A stretch of 64,000 bases of DNA from Lasiosphaeria ovina (lineage: Eukaryota; Ascomycota; Sordariomycetes; Sordariales; Lasiosphaeriaceae), in contig JAULSN010000004.1 of the NCBI GenBank assembly GCA_033439765.1, forward strand, positions 5,280,001 to 5,344,000. The letters are read 5' to 3'. Of this stretch, positions 20,278-30,890 are shown one piece after another. The first letter of the stretch is position 1; each line of letters begins with the position of its first letter. The position numbers and the translations under genes are program-made. The notes under the pieces were generated by a model. That model worked only from the letters and a program-made list of their open reading frames with translations. It was not told where the DNA came from and did no database searches.

Positions 20278-22453
20278 TGTGTCGCGACTGGTGGTGCCTG
20301 TAGAAACTGGATCACCAACGGAGTGAAACAAAAACAAGGCCTGAAATTTTTTCTAGCAATCGAAGTGTTTGGGGGTATTTCTATGTCCTGAACTGAGTAC
20401 CCTAACCATTCTTCTTCCTTTGATCATCTGCTCATTGTCTTTTCGTGTATATTGTGTATATGTAGCGAGCTGAAGCCATCTCCTAACACTACGGAAGAAG
20501 GGCTCTAGACTATTCTAAGACCCTGTAGCCTATCGTTCCCCATTGGATACTGCTCCCGCAATCTGTGCACTATTATATTGCTCCTTACACTTCTACCTAC
20601 CAGTGTGGTTGCTTCTCATCGCTCACCCACCCAACCCTTCACAGTCCTAGGCCGAGCCTAGCTCCGTGGAACCTCGGTGTTCCAGATTGTAACAGGGCGC
20701 TATACCTAGATTGGCAACCAAGCCCCACAGCACCTTCTCGAACTGTCTCACAGGCCTAGGCACACAAGACAAGCTCACTAGAAGGCTGTAGAGTGCAGAG
20801 CTTACGTACGTAGCCTAGGGACCTCTGGAACCTTCTAGAGGGTCCGCAAAGGTCTATAAAGATCTGTCCTTTCCTGTAGTTAGATTTCGTTTCCTTAAAG
20901 CAAGCACAATCCTCTCTACACCTTGTACTATAGTCTCTCTATAATACAGCTCCTCTCAGTCTTCCTCAGCACCTCCCGTTGCCTTCCGAAGATCCCGGCT
21001 ATAGGGCAGAGTTCTTTATGCCTTGAGCGAGTCAGACTGCTGGGTAGAGTTCTTAGTAGTTAGTGGCTAGCCTATAGCAGAGTCTTATAGACTAGATAAG
21101 TGTCCTACTTTCCTCAGTGTCCTATACAGGCCACTGTTGTACTGGACTGTAGGTCAGAGCTTCCTGCAGGCTACCTCGACTATAGGGCCGAGTTCCCTGC
21201 GGTTACCCTCACATCGATCCACACTTGGCTCCCTGCCACCGCTACCGCTTCCGCTACGCCAGCTGCAGTACCGAGCCCACTGTAGCTACCCTGTGCAGGT
21301 GCTGTACTACAGGCTTGCCAGGCACGCAGTTCATTAATACTCCTACGAATATCTCCTAGCTGTCTAAGCAATCGATCGATATCTTTCCGTCTTAAAAGAA
21401 GTAAATAACGTATTATAATCCCAACTTTAAATAACCGGCTAGCACCTAATAATAATCGGTTAGGGTAGTAGTTAGTGAACTAGCAGTATAATAAGGTTTT
21501 ATAGAGCGTAGGCTTAATAGTAAACTAAAGGGTAAGACGAAGGGGATAAGGTCGAACGAAGGGTAAGCGTCTTAGACGGGTTATTATAATAGAATTGTTC
21601 TAATAGTATATTAGATAATAAATGTGATTGCTTACTTAAAGAGCCGAGAGTTCTTCCTATCTGAGTGTCTGTAGAAGACTGTATTTATCTAGATTGACTT
21701 GTTCAATCAGATCGATCCCCAGCCCCAATCGTCCCCGCGTCCGGGGCTAGGAGGACTCGGGGCAGCCCCGTTGCCCTGCCGCCCCGGCCTTGGGGCTCAA
21801 CTCGCCTGGGGCTCCTCTAATTTCGTTCGCGGAGTTGTCCAATAGTCTTCTACTGTCAGCTGCACCAGGTGTCCGCCCAGGTGTAGACGAAGACCGTGGC
21901 ATAAGATTAAGCCTCTTAAATAAGAGTATACGGAATATCTCTTCGTAGATACTTACTTAGGTAAGTATATCGCCTTATTTTAGTTAACCTTAATTAACTA
22001 AATAATAGGCTTAACTATTAAGTATTAAAATATAGCTAGGTACTAGGCGTTATATGGATTACATGTAATGAATGGCGCTGAAGAAATCGATCATTCTCAT
22101 TGGGGGAACGTCCTCCGTCTTGGAGTCTTATATATAACTCTGACCCTCGATGAGAGCTTGTCTTGAGGGACTAGTTGCAAGTAATCAATCAGTCGCACGA
22201 CATTACAGACCTAGGAGACTGTATTCTACGTGATTACTCACTTGGCCTCCAAAATCCCTATACCCAAGAGACACATGACAACTCCAAGACTGCAATTCAA
22301 GTGAAACGATTCTGATTCTTATACCTATGGAAGATAGAGACAAGGGAGAGAAAAAAAAAAGAATCAAACCCGACTACGCATCCCATCCCAGCCCCTTCCT
22401 TCACAACCAAAAAGAAACCTTTAGTGCCTCCCCCCCATCAACCTTGCATCCAT
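20278..22453. other. Intergenic, probable mutated LTR-type repeat
   Basis: No intact gene. Around 20750-20950 there is an LTR-like stretch (CTATAAAG TATA motif followed by a CT-rich leader). Near 21180-21370 the minus strand has a short frame (RRSINELRAWQ) that could be a Gag remnant. From 21380 to 22060 the DNA is AT-rich and strongly degenerate, split by a GC-rich patch near 21720-21830. None of this could be assigned to a named element. Confidence 0.35.
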
Positions 22454-23433
22454 TCAAGCAGCCGGCACAAGCACCTCAGCCACCTCCTGGTGAGTCAAGA
22501 GCGTGCCCTTGACCGGCTCCAGCCCGCCGCGGCCAAAGTTGGCCGTCAGCTGGCGCACCGTGGTGGGCGTGGTGGGCCAGGCGGCGATGCCGTCGAACAC
22601 GCACACGCTGTCGACGTTGGAAATGGCGGGATCGAACACGGGCGGCTCCGAGGCCGGGTCGAGGGCCTCCACGCGGGGGCGCGCCTCGTCGTCGTCGCCG
22701 GCGTAATTGTCGTTGACGCTGTGGAGCGACGCGTAGCGGTTGTAGATCAACCAGACGGGGTTGCCTTTGGCGAGCACGTCGACGACCATGTGGTAGTTTG
22801 TCTCGACGAGGGTGGGTTCGTCGTCGTCGGATGACTTGGTGGTGGCGGCGACGTCCTCCCAGACGAGGCGGCCCAGCGGAAGCACGATGCGCGGCACGCT
22901 GGGGCGGGCCGGGTCCTTGGTGGTGGTGGTTGTGGTTGTGGACAGGCCCAGGTACAGCGGGTGCATGTCACGGTCGTCAGCTCGCTTGCTGCTGGACGGA
23001 GCCGTCTCGGGAGGGATCAAGCCGTCGGCCCCGTCGGCCAAGAGCAGAAGAGTTCTCTGCACCTGGCCCTTGACGGCCGTGGCCAGCTTGTAGGGCGCGA
23101 ATTGTTTCAGGGTCCCCAGGTTGGCGAAGAGGTCGCCGCTGTCGCCAAGGTTGATGCTCTTGAGCGTCTTGACGAGGGCCGTGGCGTCGGCTGTGGCCCC
23201 GGGCGGTGTGGGCTTGGTTGCCATGCGGCTGGCGCGCCAGTCCAGGTAGCCTTTGACGTTTCTTTTGGTCGTCTTCTCGATGAGGTCGAGCGAGGCAAAG
23301 AGTCCGCCTTTTGACTGGTTAGTTTATGTTATGTCTGAAAATGACAAGCAATGTTTGCTCTGCGATTGAAAGCTCTCTTACCGTTCTTCACGACGGTCTT
23401 GTCGAGCGCTTCGTAGTCTATGTCTTGAGGCAT
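22454..23433 (-). CDS. Orphan protein, about 301 residues, function unknown
   Basis: Two exons: 23433-23382 (MPQDIDYEALDKTVVKNG) and 23307-22454. A 74-bp GT-AG intron (GTAAGA...TCAAAAG) keeps the frame. No signal peptide or membrane segment. The N-terminal third is helical (FASLDLIEKTTKR, ALVKTLKSINL). A Ser/Thr-rich spacer with seven consecutive Thr follows. The C-terminal half looks globular, with YHMVVDVLAKGNPVWLIYNRYA, SVCVFDGIAAWP and TVRQLTANFG. I recognise no family and no catalytic motif. It diverges from the 505-residue orphan gene at 24866 across 1.4 kb and lies downstream of the decayed gene at 17.9-20.3 kb, so the three may once have formed a functional neighbourhood. Confidence 0.7.
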
Positions 23434-23463
23434 TGTGGCGTGAGTAATGGCGCTAGGGTATTT

Positions 23464-23486
23464 GGGGGGGGGGGGGGGGGGGGGGG
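23464..23486. repeat. Mononucleotide tract, 23 G on the plus strand
   Basis: A run of 23 consecutive G lies 31 bp upstream of the ATG at 23433. On the coding strand of that gene it is a C-tract in the leader or core promoter. Such tracts are unstable in length and are also prone to sequencing error. Confidence 0.9.
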
Positions 23487-23814
23487 ACAACTGAACGAAG
23501 TACAGAGGGCAATAAATTGGGAGGTGTTTGTGAGTTGAGCGGTGATTTACCCAGTCGTCGAGTGTCAGACTGTCAGGTGGGCGAAGGGGCGCTTTATTTC
23601 TTTCGCGGCGGGCTCTTTCAATTACCTCGAGTTGGAGTTTTGTTTGCCTGGCTGCTCGATGCTCAATTCAGATGAGTGCAAGTGGGCAATAAGCAGCAAG
23701 TGACAGCAAGCGACAAGGCGATTTCCGATTCGAGGTGGAACAAATGGCCGACGAACTAAGAGTTGAATTGAGCTAAGCCTGCTCAGGTGATGCAAGCGAG
23801 ACTGAAAGAGTCTC

Positions 23815-24108
23815 GGTCAGCCAGCCACATTTTATCCGCACGTGCAACAAGACATAAGCCACAACTGCTCCCGTCTCACCGTCTCACGTAAACCACCCGA
23901 TCGAGCGGGGAGCATACAGCAGTCTAGCCAGCCAGCCAGCCACTGTCATCCAGACCTAGACTTTCTTGGTCAGCCACATTTTATCCGCATCTGCAACAAG
24001 ACATAAGCCACAACTGCTCCCGTCTCACCGTCTCACGTAAACCACCCGATCGAGTCCAAGTGCGAGGAGCATACAGCAGTCGAGCCAGCCAGCCACTGTC
24101 ATTCTTGT
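23815..24108. repeat. Tandem duplication, two copies of about 150 bp
   Basis: The block starting GGTCAGCCAGCCACATTTTA at 23815 recurs from about 23969. Long identical stretches run through ACAAGACATAAGCCACAACT and CACGTAAACCACCCGATCGA, each followed by GAGCATACAGCAGTC and CCAGCCAGCCACTGTCAT. The two copies are adjacent and highly similar, so the duplication is recent. Confidence 0.85.
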
Positions 24109-24311
24109 CCAGCTAGCCACAGGATTGTGTCGACGCCTGCATAAGTGTAGGATGTTTAGGTAGGATTTCAAAACGTTGCTTATCAATCTCGTAACCAAAA
24201 TATACCATCCAGCTCCCCACAGCTTGTCCCGCTAGTCCTTTCTCTGAGAAAATCGCGCAGCAAAATTCTTGGCCAAGTCGAACTGCTCTAGTGTCAACCT
24301 CAAAATCAGTC

Positions 24312-24465
24312 CCTTGAGAAAGACTCGACGGAGACACCGAGAATGGACCCTCGGGTTGTGGCTGGCTGAGATGATGCCAACCTCTCGGCTGGTTCCCTCG
24401 AGAAAGAGTCGACGGGGACACCGGGAACGGAACCCCCAAGTTTATGGCTGGCTGAGAGAGCCGAG
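24312..24465. repeat. Tandem pair of about 84-bp units
   Basis: GAGAAAGACTCGACGGAGAC...TGGCTGGCTGAG is followed 84 bp later by GAGAAAGAGTCGACGGGGAC...TGGCTGGCTGAG. The copies are diverged but clearly related. Confidence 0.65.
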
Positions 24466-24865
24466 GCTGGCTAGCTAAGACGAATCGTGACCACGTAGCA
24501 GACAGACTTGAGTCCAGTCTTGCATAATCATATGTGCAACGGGATTGTGTTGGTCTGCTTCAATGTCTGAGTCTGCATGTAGATAAATGTCACGGCTGCT
24601 CGCCGTCAGAACATGTTCAACATTCTGCAATCTGCATCGTGTTCAGCTTAAGCCAGCAGCTCGCAGTATTCTACAACCTCGGCCTCTCTTTCGATACACA
24701 ACACATTCCCACAACCGCACCCAAAACACCCGCCCTCCTTTGCGTATAGTCTTGAAGACGGACCGGTTCGTTGTCAAATCCTTTGCATTCTAATCAAGGT
24801 TGAAGTCTTGTTTGAAAGCTTTTACTGACAGATCAATCGTTCCCATGTCCTACTAGATCGCCAAA

Positions 24866-26485
24866 ATGCCACCCGTCTTCCAGGATAACCCGCGTCGGTA
24901 CACTAATGGAGCGCCCGCCAAAGGACGGATCGGCGTTGGGCGCTTCTGGAACAATTCCTGGCAGTGTATCCAGGGTATTCAGGTCCTGACGGCCATGCTC
25001 AGGGACCTCAACACCTGTCTCAAGCGCAACCGCACCGATCAGGAAAAGACCTTCTTCCAACCCGCCCTTGCCGACGCTGCCGACTTCCTCGCTCTGATGT
25101 GCTACGTCCACATCTGGGTCTTTGAAGCCTTCTCCGAGGAGGCCAAGTGGTACCTCGACAACGACCAGGCCACCTTTGCTCAAGGCCGAGACATCATCAC
25201 CGCGGTCAAGCAGAATCTGGCGGGCCAGGTGCTGCCCGCGGGCGACGCCGAGGCCAAGAAAGCCACCGACTCGATTGGGGAGCTCCTCATCAAAACCGTC
25301 AAAGACCTCAACACGAACACCAAGGGACAAGGCTGGAACACGGTCGATGGGAATGCCGTGGCAGAGATGAAGCGTCTTCTCGGCTTGTTCAGCAAGAACA
25401 TCACTGCGGCCAAGACGGACCAGAAGCGCAAGGAAGCGCTCGCCCTGTTGCGCACCGGCGTCGGCCAGTTTCTCGTCGACTTTACGGCCAGCTGGACCAA
25501 GATCATGGCCACCGACCAGCAGGTCTATGACGATCATATCAGGGAGGAGTGGGACAACTTTTACGCCTGGGCAGAGGCTAAGTTTGCCATCTGGGACCTC
25601 GACGCTGTCCTCGGAGCCGCCATCGCAGCCAAGGCCGGGGGTTATGCCGCCGTGCTGAAGAACGCGTCGGCGACTCAGGTTCCCACGCTCGGCCTCATTG
25701 AGCTTTGGCTCCGAGTGATGGCCTATGAGTGGCCCGCCGGTCTAACTAGGGGTATGTTACCGTCTTGATTATGCTTGCGTCTAGTTCAGGGAGGAGGAAG
25801 AAAAAGAAAAAAAAACGAACACCTTGCTAACGTTCTCTGTTTCAACCCGACAGACCAGATCAAAGGCCGCCTCCAGGCGACCCAGTTTCGCCTGTATTGC
25901 AAGGGCATCCGGGACACCACCAAGAAGATCGCCGTGAGCACGCCGTCGTCCGTCTTCGTCTGCGCCGGGCGGATCCAGCCGGCGGGGGTTCCACGGGGGC
26001 TCATGACCATCGCCACGACGGCGGACCACTACAACTGGTGCGACGACATCAACAACTTCTTTGTGCGGAACCACGAGGACCGCTTCCGCAACGCGGGCTT
26101 CAATGTGTCCAACCGGAGCAACGCGGCCTACTCTCTCTACTTCGCCGTCAAGCCGGATGCCGGGAAGGGGGTCGAAAACCTCGTGGAAAAGCGCAAGAAC
26201 GAGATCACTGCCTGGAAGGGCGTGGGCGCCGCCAACGTGTGCAACCACGTCAACGAGTTCGGCATCGCCTTCAGCAGCCCCAACTTTGCCTTCAAGCCGC
26301 GCTGCCTGCGCTGCCAGCACCTGTTTGAGTACACCATGGGCGACAAAATCAACGGCTTGGAGGAGGTTTTGCTTTGGCCCGGCGGCGTCGAGCAGCCGGA
26401 AAGGGAGCGGTTCAGTCGCGGCTGGCTCTGCGCCGAGACGCATGCGCACTTTTACTGCCGTGCTGCGGACCATCATCTGGCTTGA
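24866..26485 (+). CDS. Orphan protein, 505 residues, helical N-terminus and Cys-containing C-terminus
   Basis: Exons 24866-25751 and 25854-26485 flank a 102-bp intron (GTATGT...GCTAACG...CCGACAG), and the join reads LTR-DQIKG in frame. Residues 1-240 are almost entirely amphipathic helix (AMLRDLNTCLKRN, FFQPALADAADFLAL, MKRLLGLFSKNITAA). Residues 240-275 are small-residue-rich (LDAVLGAAIAAKAGG). The last 200 residues look globular, with VCAGRIQPAG, NWCDDINNFF, NVCNHVNEFG, a CLRC pair in KPRCLRCQHLFEY, and WLCAETHAHFYC near the end. The clustered Cys and His could bind zinc, but the order does not match a zinc-binding family I know. There is no signal peptide. Function unknown. The intact frame and clean intron indicate a functional gene. 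Confidence 0.75.
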
Positions 26486-26784
26486 ATCAGCTGATTAGTC
26501 TATTGGGTGCGACGAGTCGGGAGAAAACATGCGAAAGGAGAGAGAATGTTTCTTGTTTCTTTTGTTATTAGCTAGTGCCCCCCCGATATAACCTACCTAT
26601 CTTACCTACGTTAGCCTCAAACGTTGTCTTTTGTCCGTAACATTTCGTTTCCAGGCTGGATGACGACGCCTCCCGAGCCTCAAGACTTTGTCTATACCGT
26701 AGGGAATGAGCAATGGTGAGCTGAAGCTGAGCCGGGGGTGAAGCGAGCCTGATTTCAAGCTAACTATTTTCAGAATGGGGCCCA
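26486..26784. other. 3' flank of the 505-residue gene
   Basis: No gene recognised. The stretch leads into copy C of the dispersed repeat. Confidence 0.35.
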
Positions 26785-26988
26785 CTTATCTTTAGTCTGA
26801 GACTACCTCTACTGTATAGTCACTCCTAATAACGTTTTTTAGCCAAATCCATATTAGGCTTGAAACCTGAGCAGGAGCCGAGGCGCGCTGAGCATCGCGC
26901 TGAGCCGAGCTAAGTCACAGGGATGTCCTGGCTATAATTGCCATGTCCAAACTAATCCCAGTTTTGGGACACCAGCCTATAGCTTCCG
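26785..26988. repeat. Dispersed repeat, copy C
   Basis: About 204 bp, the best-preserved of three copies (others at 16688-16883 and 6979-7042). Its right edge abuts, and supplies the last codons of, the TPR segment of the NLR pseudogene on the minus strand. The repeat therefore marks a breakpoint where the NLR gene was cut. Confidence 0.7.
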
Positions 26989-28377
26989 TATCATGCCCCC
27001 CCTTGGCCTCCCTCTGTGTGGAATCCGCGCCAGGCCGACTCTGTGACATGTCAACTCGAATCCCCTCCGCAAGAATCATCAGCTCCTCCGCTTTCTCTCC
27101 TTCGCCCAACTCTCGCAAGACTAACGCCAGCCTGTAGCTGGAGCAGGCAATCTCGCCCTGGTAGAAGTCTTCGTCCTTGCCAGATTTGTACACGTTCAAG
27201 GATGACTTCAATGCGTCTCTGCACCATGGGTAATAGGCAAGCTGTCAGTCAAACCTCATAATACAGCAGAGTCAGTTTAAGGGCAGGGGACATAATACCT
27301 TGCCTCTTCCCAGCGGCGCAGGCGTATAGAATGCCATCCCATTTTATGCCAAGCATCGCCTGTTTTGTGGTGCTCTTCACCGAGCGTCTTGCGCCAACAA
27401 ACAAGCGCGCTCTGGTGGAGATCAAAGGCCTCGTCGAAACGGGCCTGGTCGATGCGGACATTACCCAGCACATACTTCATGTGACCAATGCTAGCTAGCC
27501 AGGTAGGTCAGCAAATTGGCTAGTATCAACCTGTGCGGACGGGGATGGATTATAAGGTTCGGTGGATGTGGGTCTTACACAAAGTCTTCAAAGTCCTCTG
27601 GGCCGTATTTTGCCTCCCGTAGCCTGATCAACTCTTCGAGTCGGGCTGAGGCTTCGTCGTTCGCGCCGCGTGCCCACTGTGACCGGCAAATGTTGATCTC
27701 GTATGACGAGTGCACATCGTCCTTCGCCTCGGCATTGTCTAGGCATCGGCGATAGGACGACTCAGCTAGCAGGTGATTGCCCAGCCCCTGAAGGTTCGGC
27801 CTGACTCATTGATGACACCCACACAGTGCTGAATGGCAAGAGGGAGGTAGGCTACGCGCTGCATGATCTCGCGCGCCTCCTTGACTCCGTGGTCAGCGTC
27901 GTTATGTGCGTGGTCTGATACTTGCGACAGCATCATACCAATGGCACTTTCCTCCTCGAGTGTCTCTAGCGGCGCCCCGTTCCCGGCAAGGTTGCTTGTT
28001 CCAAACGATGGGTCCAGCGTTGTGACCAACACCGACCCGTGGACCCAGAGAAGGTAGGGAAAGCAGTCAGCCGCCTCATCCGCAAACTGTCGCGCGGTCT
28101 GGGTCTTGCCGAACCCTTTGGGTGCTCACAATGCAAAGGCCTGCCATATTGGTGGTGTCGACGCTGGAATGAGGGACGTGTTTGTCGTGCCGTTGGTGGC
28201 GACGACGCCGCCACCACCACCAAGATTTTTGCTGATTGTGTCCAAGATATCTCGCCGGCCAACGAAGTGGGGATTTGGGGGGAAATCATCGTAATGAAGG
28301 CGCTGCGGAATGCACCGCTGGTCCGTGGCCTCAGTCATTACATTACGGGGATCTGACTTTGAAGGCTCATGATATTC
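26989..28377 (-). pseudogene. NB-ARC/TPR NOD-like receptor, internally deleted
   Basis: The minus strand contains parts of a fungal STAND-type NLR. It begins with a linker (NPHFVGRRDILDTISKNLG), a TGA at 28126, then the P-loop (PKGFGKTQTARQFA) and LLWVHGS. This jumps directly to SVLVTTLDPSFG and PLAIQHCVGVINESG, so the Walker B region is deleted. A second deletion removes the ARC2/winged-helix part and fuses the remnant to TPR-like sequence (SARLEELIRLREAKYGPEDFEDF, then FDEAFDLHQSALVCWRKTLG and GEIACSSYRLALVLRELGEGEKAEEL). Small introns appear between the TPR parts. The N-terminal effector domain is absent, cut at the foldback element at 28378. The other end runs into dispersed repeat C. It is non-functional as an ATPase switch. 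Confidence 0.75.
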
Positions 28378-29293
28378 TGTGGCTAGGCTCGCAGGGATCA
28401 GGCCGGAACCCGGCCTGATACGCCCGAGCCGAGGCATAAGTGGATCTGGGATCCACCGGTCCAGGCCATCATTTCCACATACATATTCCGCTGTGGCCCA
28501 GATAGCTAGACTTCCTCCAAGCAATCCAGTCTTTACCTTCCTACCAACACCATGTGCTACTACGAGCCGATCTGCCTGCCGGCCGACCTACTGCGGTTCC
28601 ATGTCTTCTGCGCCGAGTCCGGGCGGTACATCAGCATGACACGCGTGTTTGGCAAGTTTGCGGACACTGGTGTCCTACATCGCTTCGCTCTGTTTATACG
28701 ACGGATTTCATGCTTCTCACGTCACGCAGCATAACCGCACTGTCTTCAGAGCCACGCTTTGAGCTTACCCCGCGGCTCGGGGGGTCAGTTTTGTACCCTC
28801 CCTTTCAAGATAGATACCTACCGCAGCCTCGCTCTGGCGCTCATCCTCGGCCACGAAAACCAACTCGGCCGAGAATGTGCAGGTGCAGCACGCAGGCGGG
28901 GGCTCATGTGGCTCCTGCCAAAGGCCAACATGCTGTCAGTGGGTTCCTCGGTCAGAACCCACGACTGGCGAGTTTGGGTCGACTGTCTGGTTCCTAAGCC
29001 AGGTCTGCCTCCAGGAAGCGGCCCGCAATTAATTGCCCGCCCCCCATGGCGGGAAACACGCACAATGCTGAAATTGTCTCAGGGAACATTCATCTCGTTG
29101 GCAATGTTTGACCCATAAATGTGTTGGTAGGAAGGTAAACACTGGATTGCTTGGAGGAAGTCTAGCTATCTGGGCCACAGCGAAATATGTATGTGGAAAT
29201 GATGGCCTGGACCGGTGGATCCCAGATCCACTTATGCCTCGGCTCGGGCGTATCAGGCCGGGTTCCGGCCTGATCCCTGCGAGCCTAGCCACA
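28378..29293. mobile_element. Foldback/MITE-like element with ~170-bp inverted repeats
   Basis: A 916-bp element whose ends are inverted repeats of about 170 bp (28378-28551 and 29126-29293), both starting TGTGGCTAGGCTCGCAGGGA, with only a few differences seen. Each arm contains a nested hairpin (ATCAGGCCGG...CCGGCCTGAT) and a small palindrome (GGATCTGGGATCC). The 574-bp interior has no recognisable transposase; an ORF starting at 28552 (MCYYEPICLPADLLRF) has no known match. No clear target-site duplication was found. The long arms suggest a foldback or non-autonomous DNA transposon of unassigned superfamily. Confidence 0.75.
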
Positions 29294-29510
29294 CATTGTC
29301 TTGAACACCACCTTCCATTGTCTTGAACACCACCTTCCATTGTCTTAGACACCACCTTCCATTGTCTTGAACACCACCTTCTATTGTCTTGAACACCACC
29401 TTCCATTGTCTTGGACACCACATTCCATTGTCTCGGACACCACATTCCATTGTCTCGGATACCACTTTCCATTGTCTTGGACACCACCGTCCTCGTTGTG
29501 GTCATTTACC
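29294..29510. repeat. 22-bp tandem repeat, about nine copies
   Basis: The unit CATTGTCTTGAACACCACCT TC repeats nine to ten times with a few substitutions, beginning exactly at the right end of the foldback element. Because 22 is not a multiple of three and the unit lacks stops on the minus strand, all frames cycle through the same peptide and stay open for long distances. Confidence 0.85.
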
Positions 29511-29564
29511 TTTCATTGTCTGAGACATCACCATCATCGCCCGCCATGGCTCTCTCCGCAGCAT

Positions 29565-29566
<2 letters not shown>

Positions 29567-29627
<61 letters not shown>

Positions 29628-29629
29628 AA
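29567..29629. repeat. Hexanucleotide repeat (GGCACA)n
   Basis: About ten units of GGCACA, encoding alternating Ala-Gln in the Myb/SANT-like frame and uninterrupted except at the edges. Confidence 0.9.
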
Positions 29630-30689
29630 CAGAGAACGCGGCAGGAGATGGCCATCAGCAACATCATTGACGACCCGGAGCTAGGCCCCCTGCTGCTATT
29701 CATGCCGCCGCCCGAGGATGAGCCCATGCCCATGCCGCCCGCACCGCCCCCTGGCCCCTCCATACTACCGCTGCCCCTGCCCATACCACCCCCAGGCCGC
29801 CCTATGCTGCCCGTACCACGTTCAGGCCCCCCCATGCTGCCCGTACTTTCGCCCCCAGACCTAGGCTGCCTCATGCTGCCCGCTCTACGTCTAGGCCCCC
29901 TCATGCTCCCCGCACCGCCCGCAGGCCCCCCTATGCCGCCCCTGCCGTGGATGCTGATGCGGCAGGACGATGACCTCGAGCCGGTGACGTGGGCGTCGGC
30001 GTCGGCGTCGGCCTTCCCGTGGGCGCGGCCTGCTGGCTATCACCATCATGCCCCGCCCCCAGCTGCTAGCTACCACCATGATTCCCCGCCTCCAGCTGCT
30101 GGCAATCACCATCATACCCCGCCCTCAACTACTGGCCACACTGCCGTCCGCCCATACGTAATCGGCCATGCCCCGCACCGGTCGCGGCCGCGGCGCGTAC
30201 AAAAGGTGCGGCGCACACACAAGGTATGGCCCTCCGACGTCAAGCTGGTCATACTTCAGAACCTGTACGAGTGCGTCGACATCGGCTTCCGAACCCAGGC
30301 CAAGTTCTCAGACGCTGCGTACCGGATCACCGCCAAGGCGATCGCAAGAGATACGAAGATAGAGATCACGTACGGCGAGGTCGAGTCGCTCATGGAGACG
30401 TAGAGGAGCACGTACTAGGCGTGGGAGGAGCTTGGAAAGCGCTACCCGGCGCGCTGGGACGAGAGCCTCCAGCAGTACGTGCTCGAGCCGGACGAGTGGG
30501 ACCGGCTAGTCGCCGTAGGTTTTGCCATCTTCCCCTCTCCTCTCGTAGTCGCCGTATCGGCTGGCTGACCCTTCCCTTCCCTTCTACGATGATGCAGGAG
30601 AATGCCGATATAAAGTAGTTCCGCGGCCGTACGCTCCGGTGGAAGGGCCTTTTGGAGAAGCTGTGGGGCGGCCCGGATAACCCGGCCCG

Positions 30690-30890
30690 GCGCCGGCGCC
30701 AGGGACGAAAGGATAGTAGTAGCAGTAACAGCTCTGGTGGCCGGCGCCAGGGACGAAAGGATAGTAGCAGTAGCAGCAGCAGCTCTGGTGTCCAGCACCA
30801 GGGACGAAAGGATAGCAGTAGCAGCAGCAGCTCTGGTGGCCGGCACCAGGGACGAAAGGATAGCAGTAGCAGCAGCAGCTCTAGTAGTAG
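30690..30890 (+). repeat. Tandem ~45-51-bp units encoding RQGRKDSSSS
   Basis: Four adjacent copies of CAGGGACGAAAGGATAG followed by AGC-rich runs of variable length encode a basic-plus-polySer tail. They are minisatellite-like and likely vary in length between strains. Confidence 0.85.

Larger units (their letters stand above)
23434..24865. other. Bidirectional intergenic region between two orphan genes
   Basis: This 1.43-kb region separates the divergent orphan genes and presumably holds both promoters. It contains a G-tract, a roughly 150-bp tandem duplication (23815-24108) and a second tandem pair of roughly 84-bp units (24312-24465). No additional gene is supported. Confidence 0.5.

Noticed and set aside
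24866..26485. Assignment of the 505-residue protein to a known deaminase family from its CAE and CxxC motifs
   Set aside because: The motifs are in the reverse order and the surrounding sequence does not match deaminase strands and helices that I know.
29291..29510. Possible CRISPR-like array because of regular short repeats
   Set aside because: The 22-bp units are contiguous without spacers, and the genome is a fungus. It is a simple tandem repeat.
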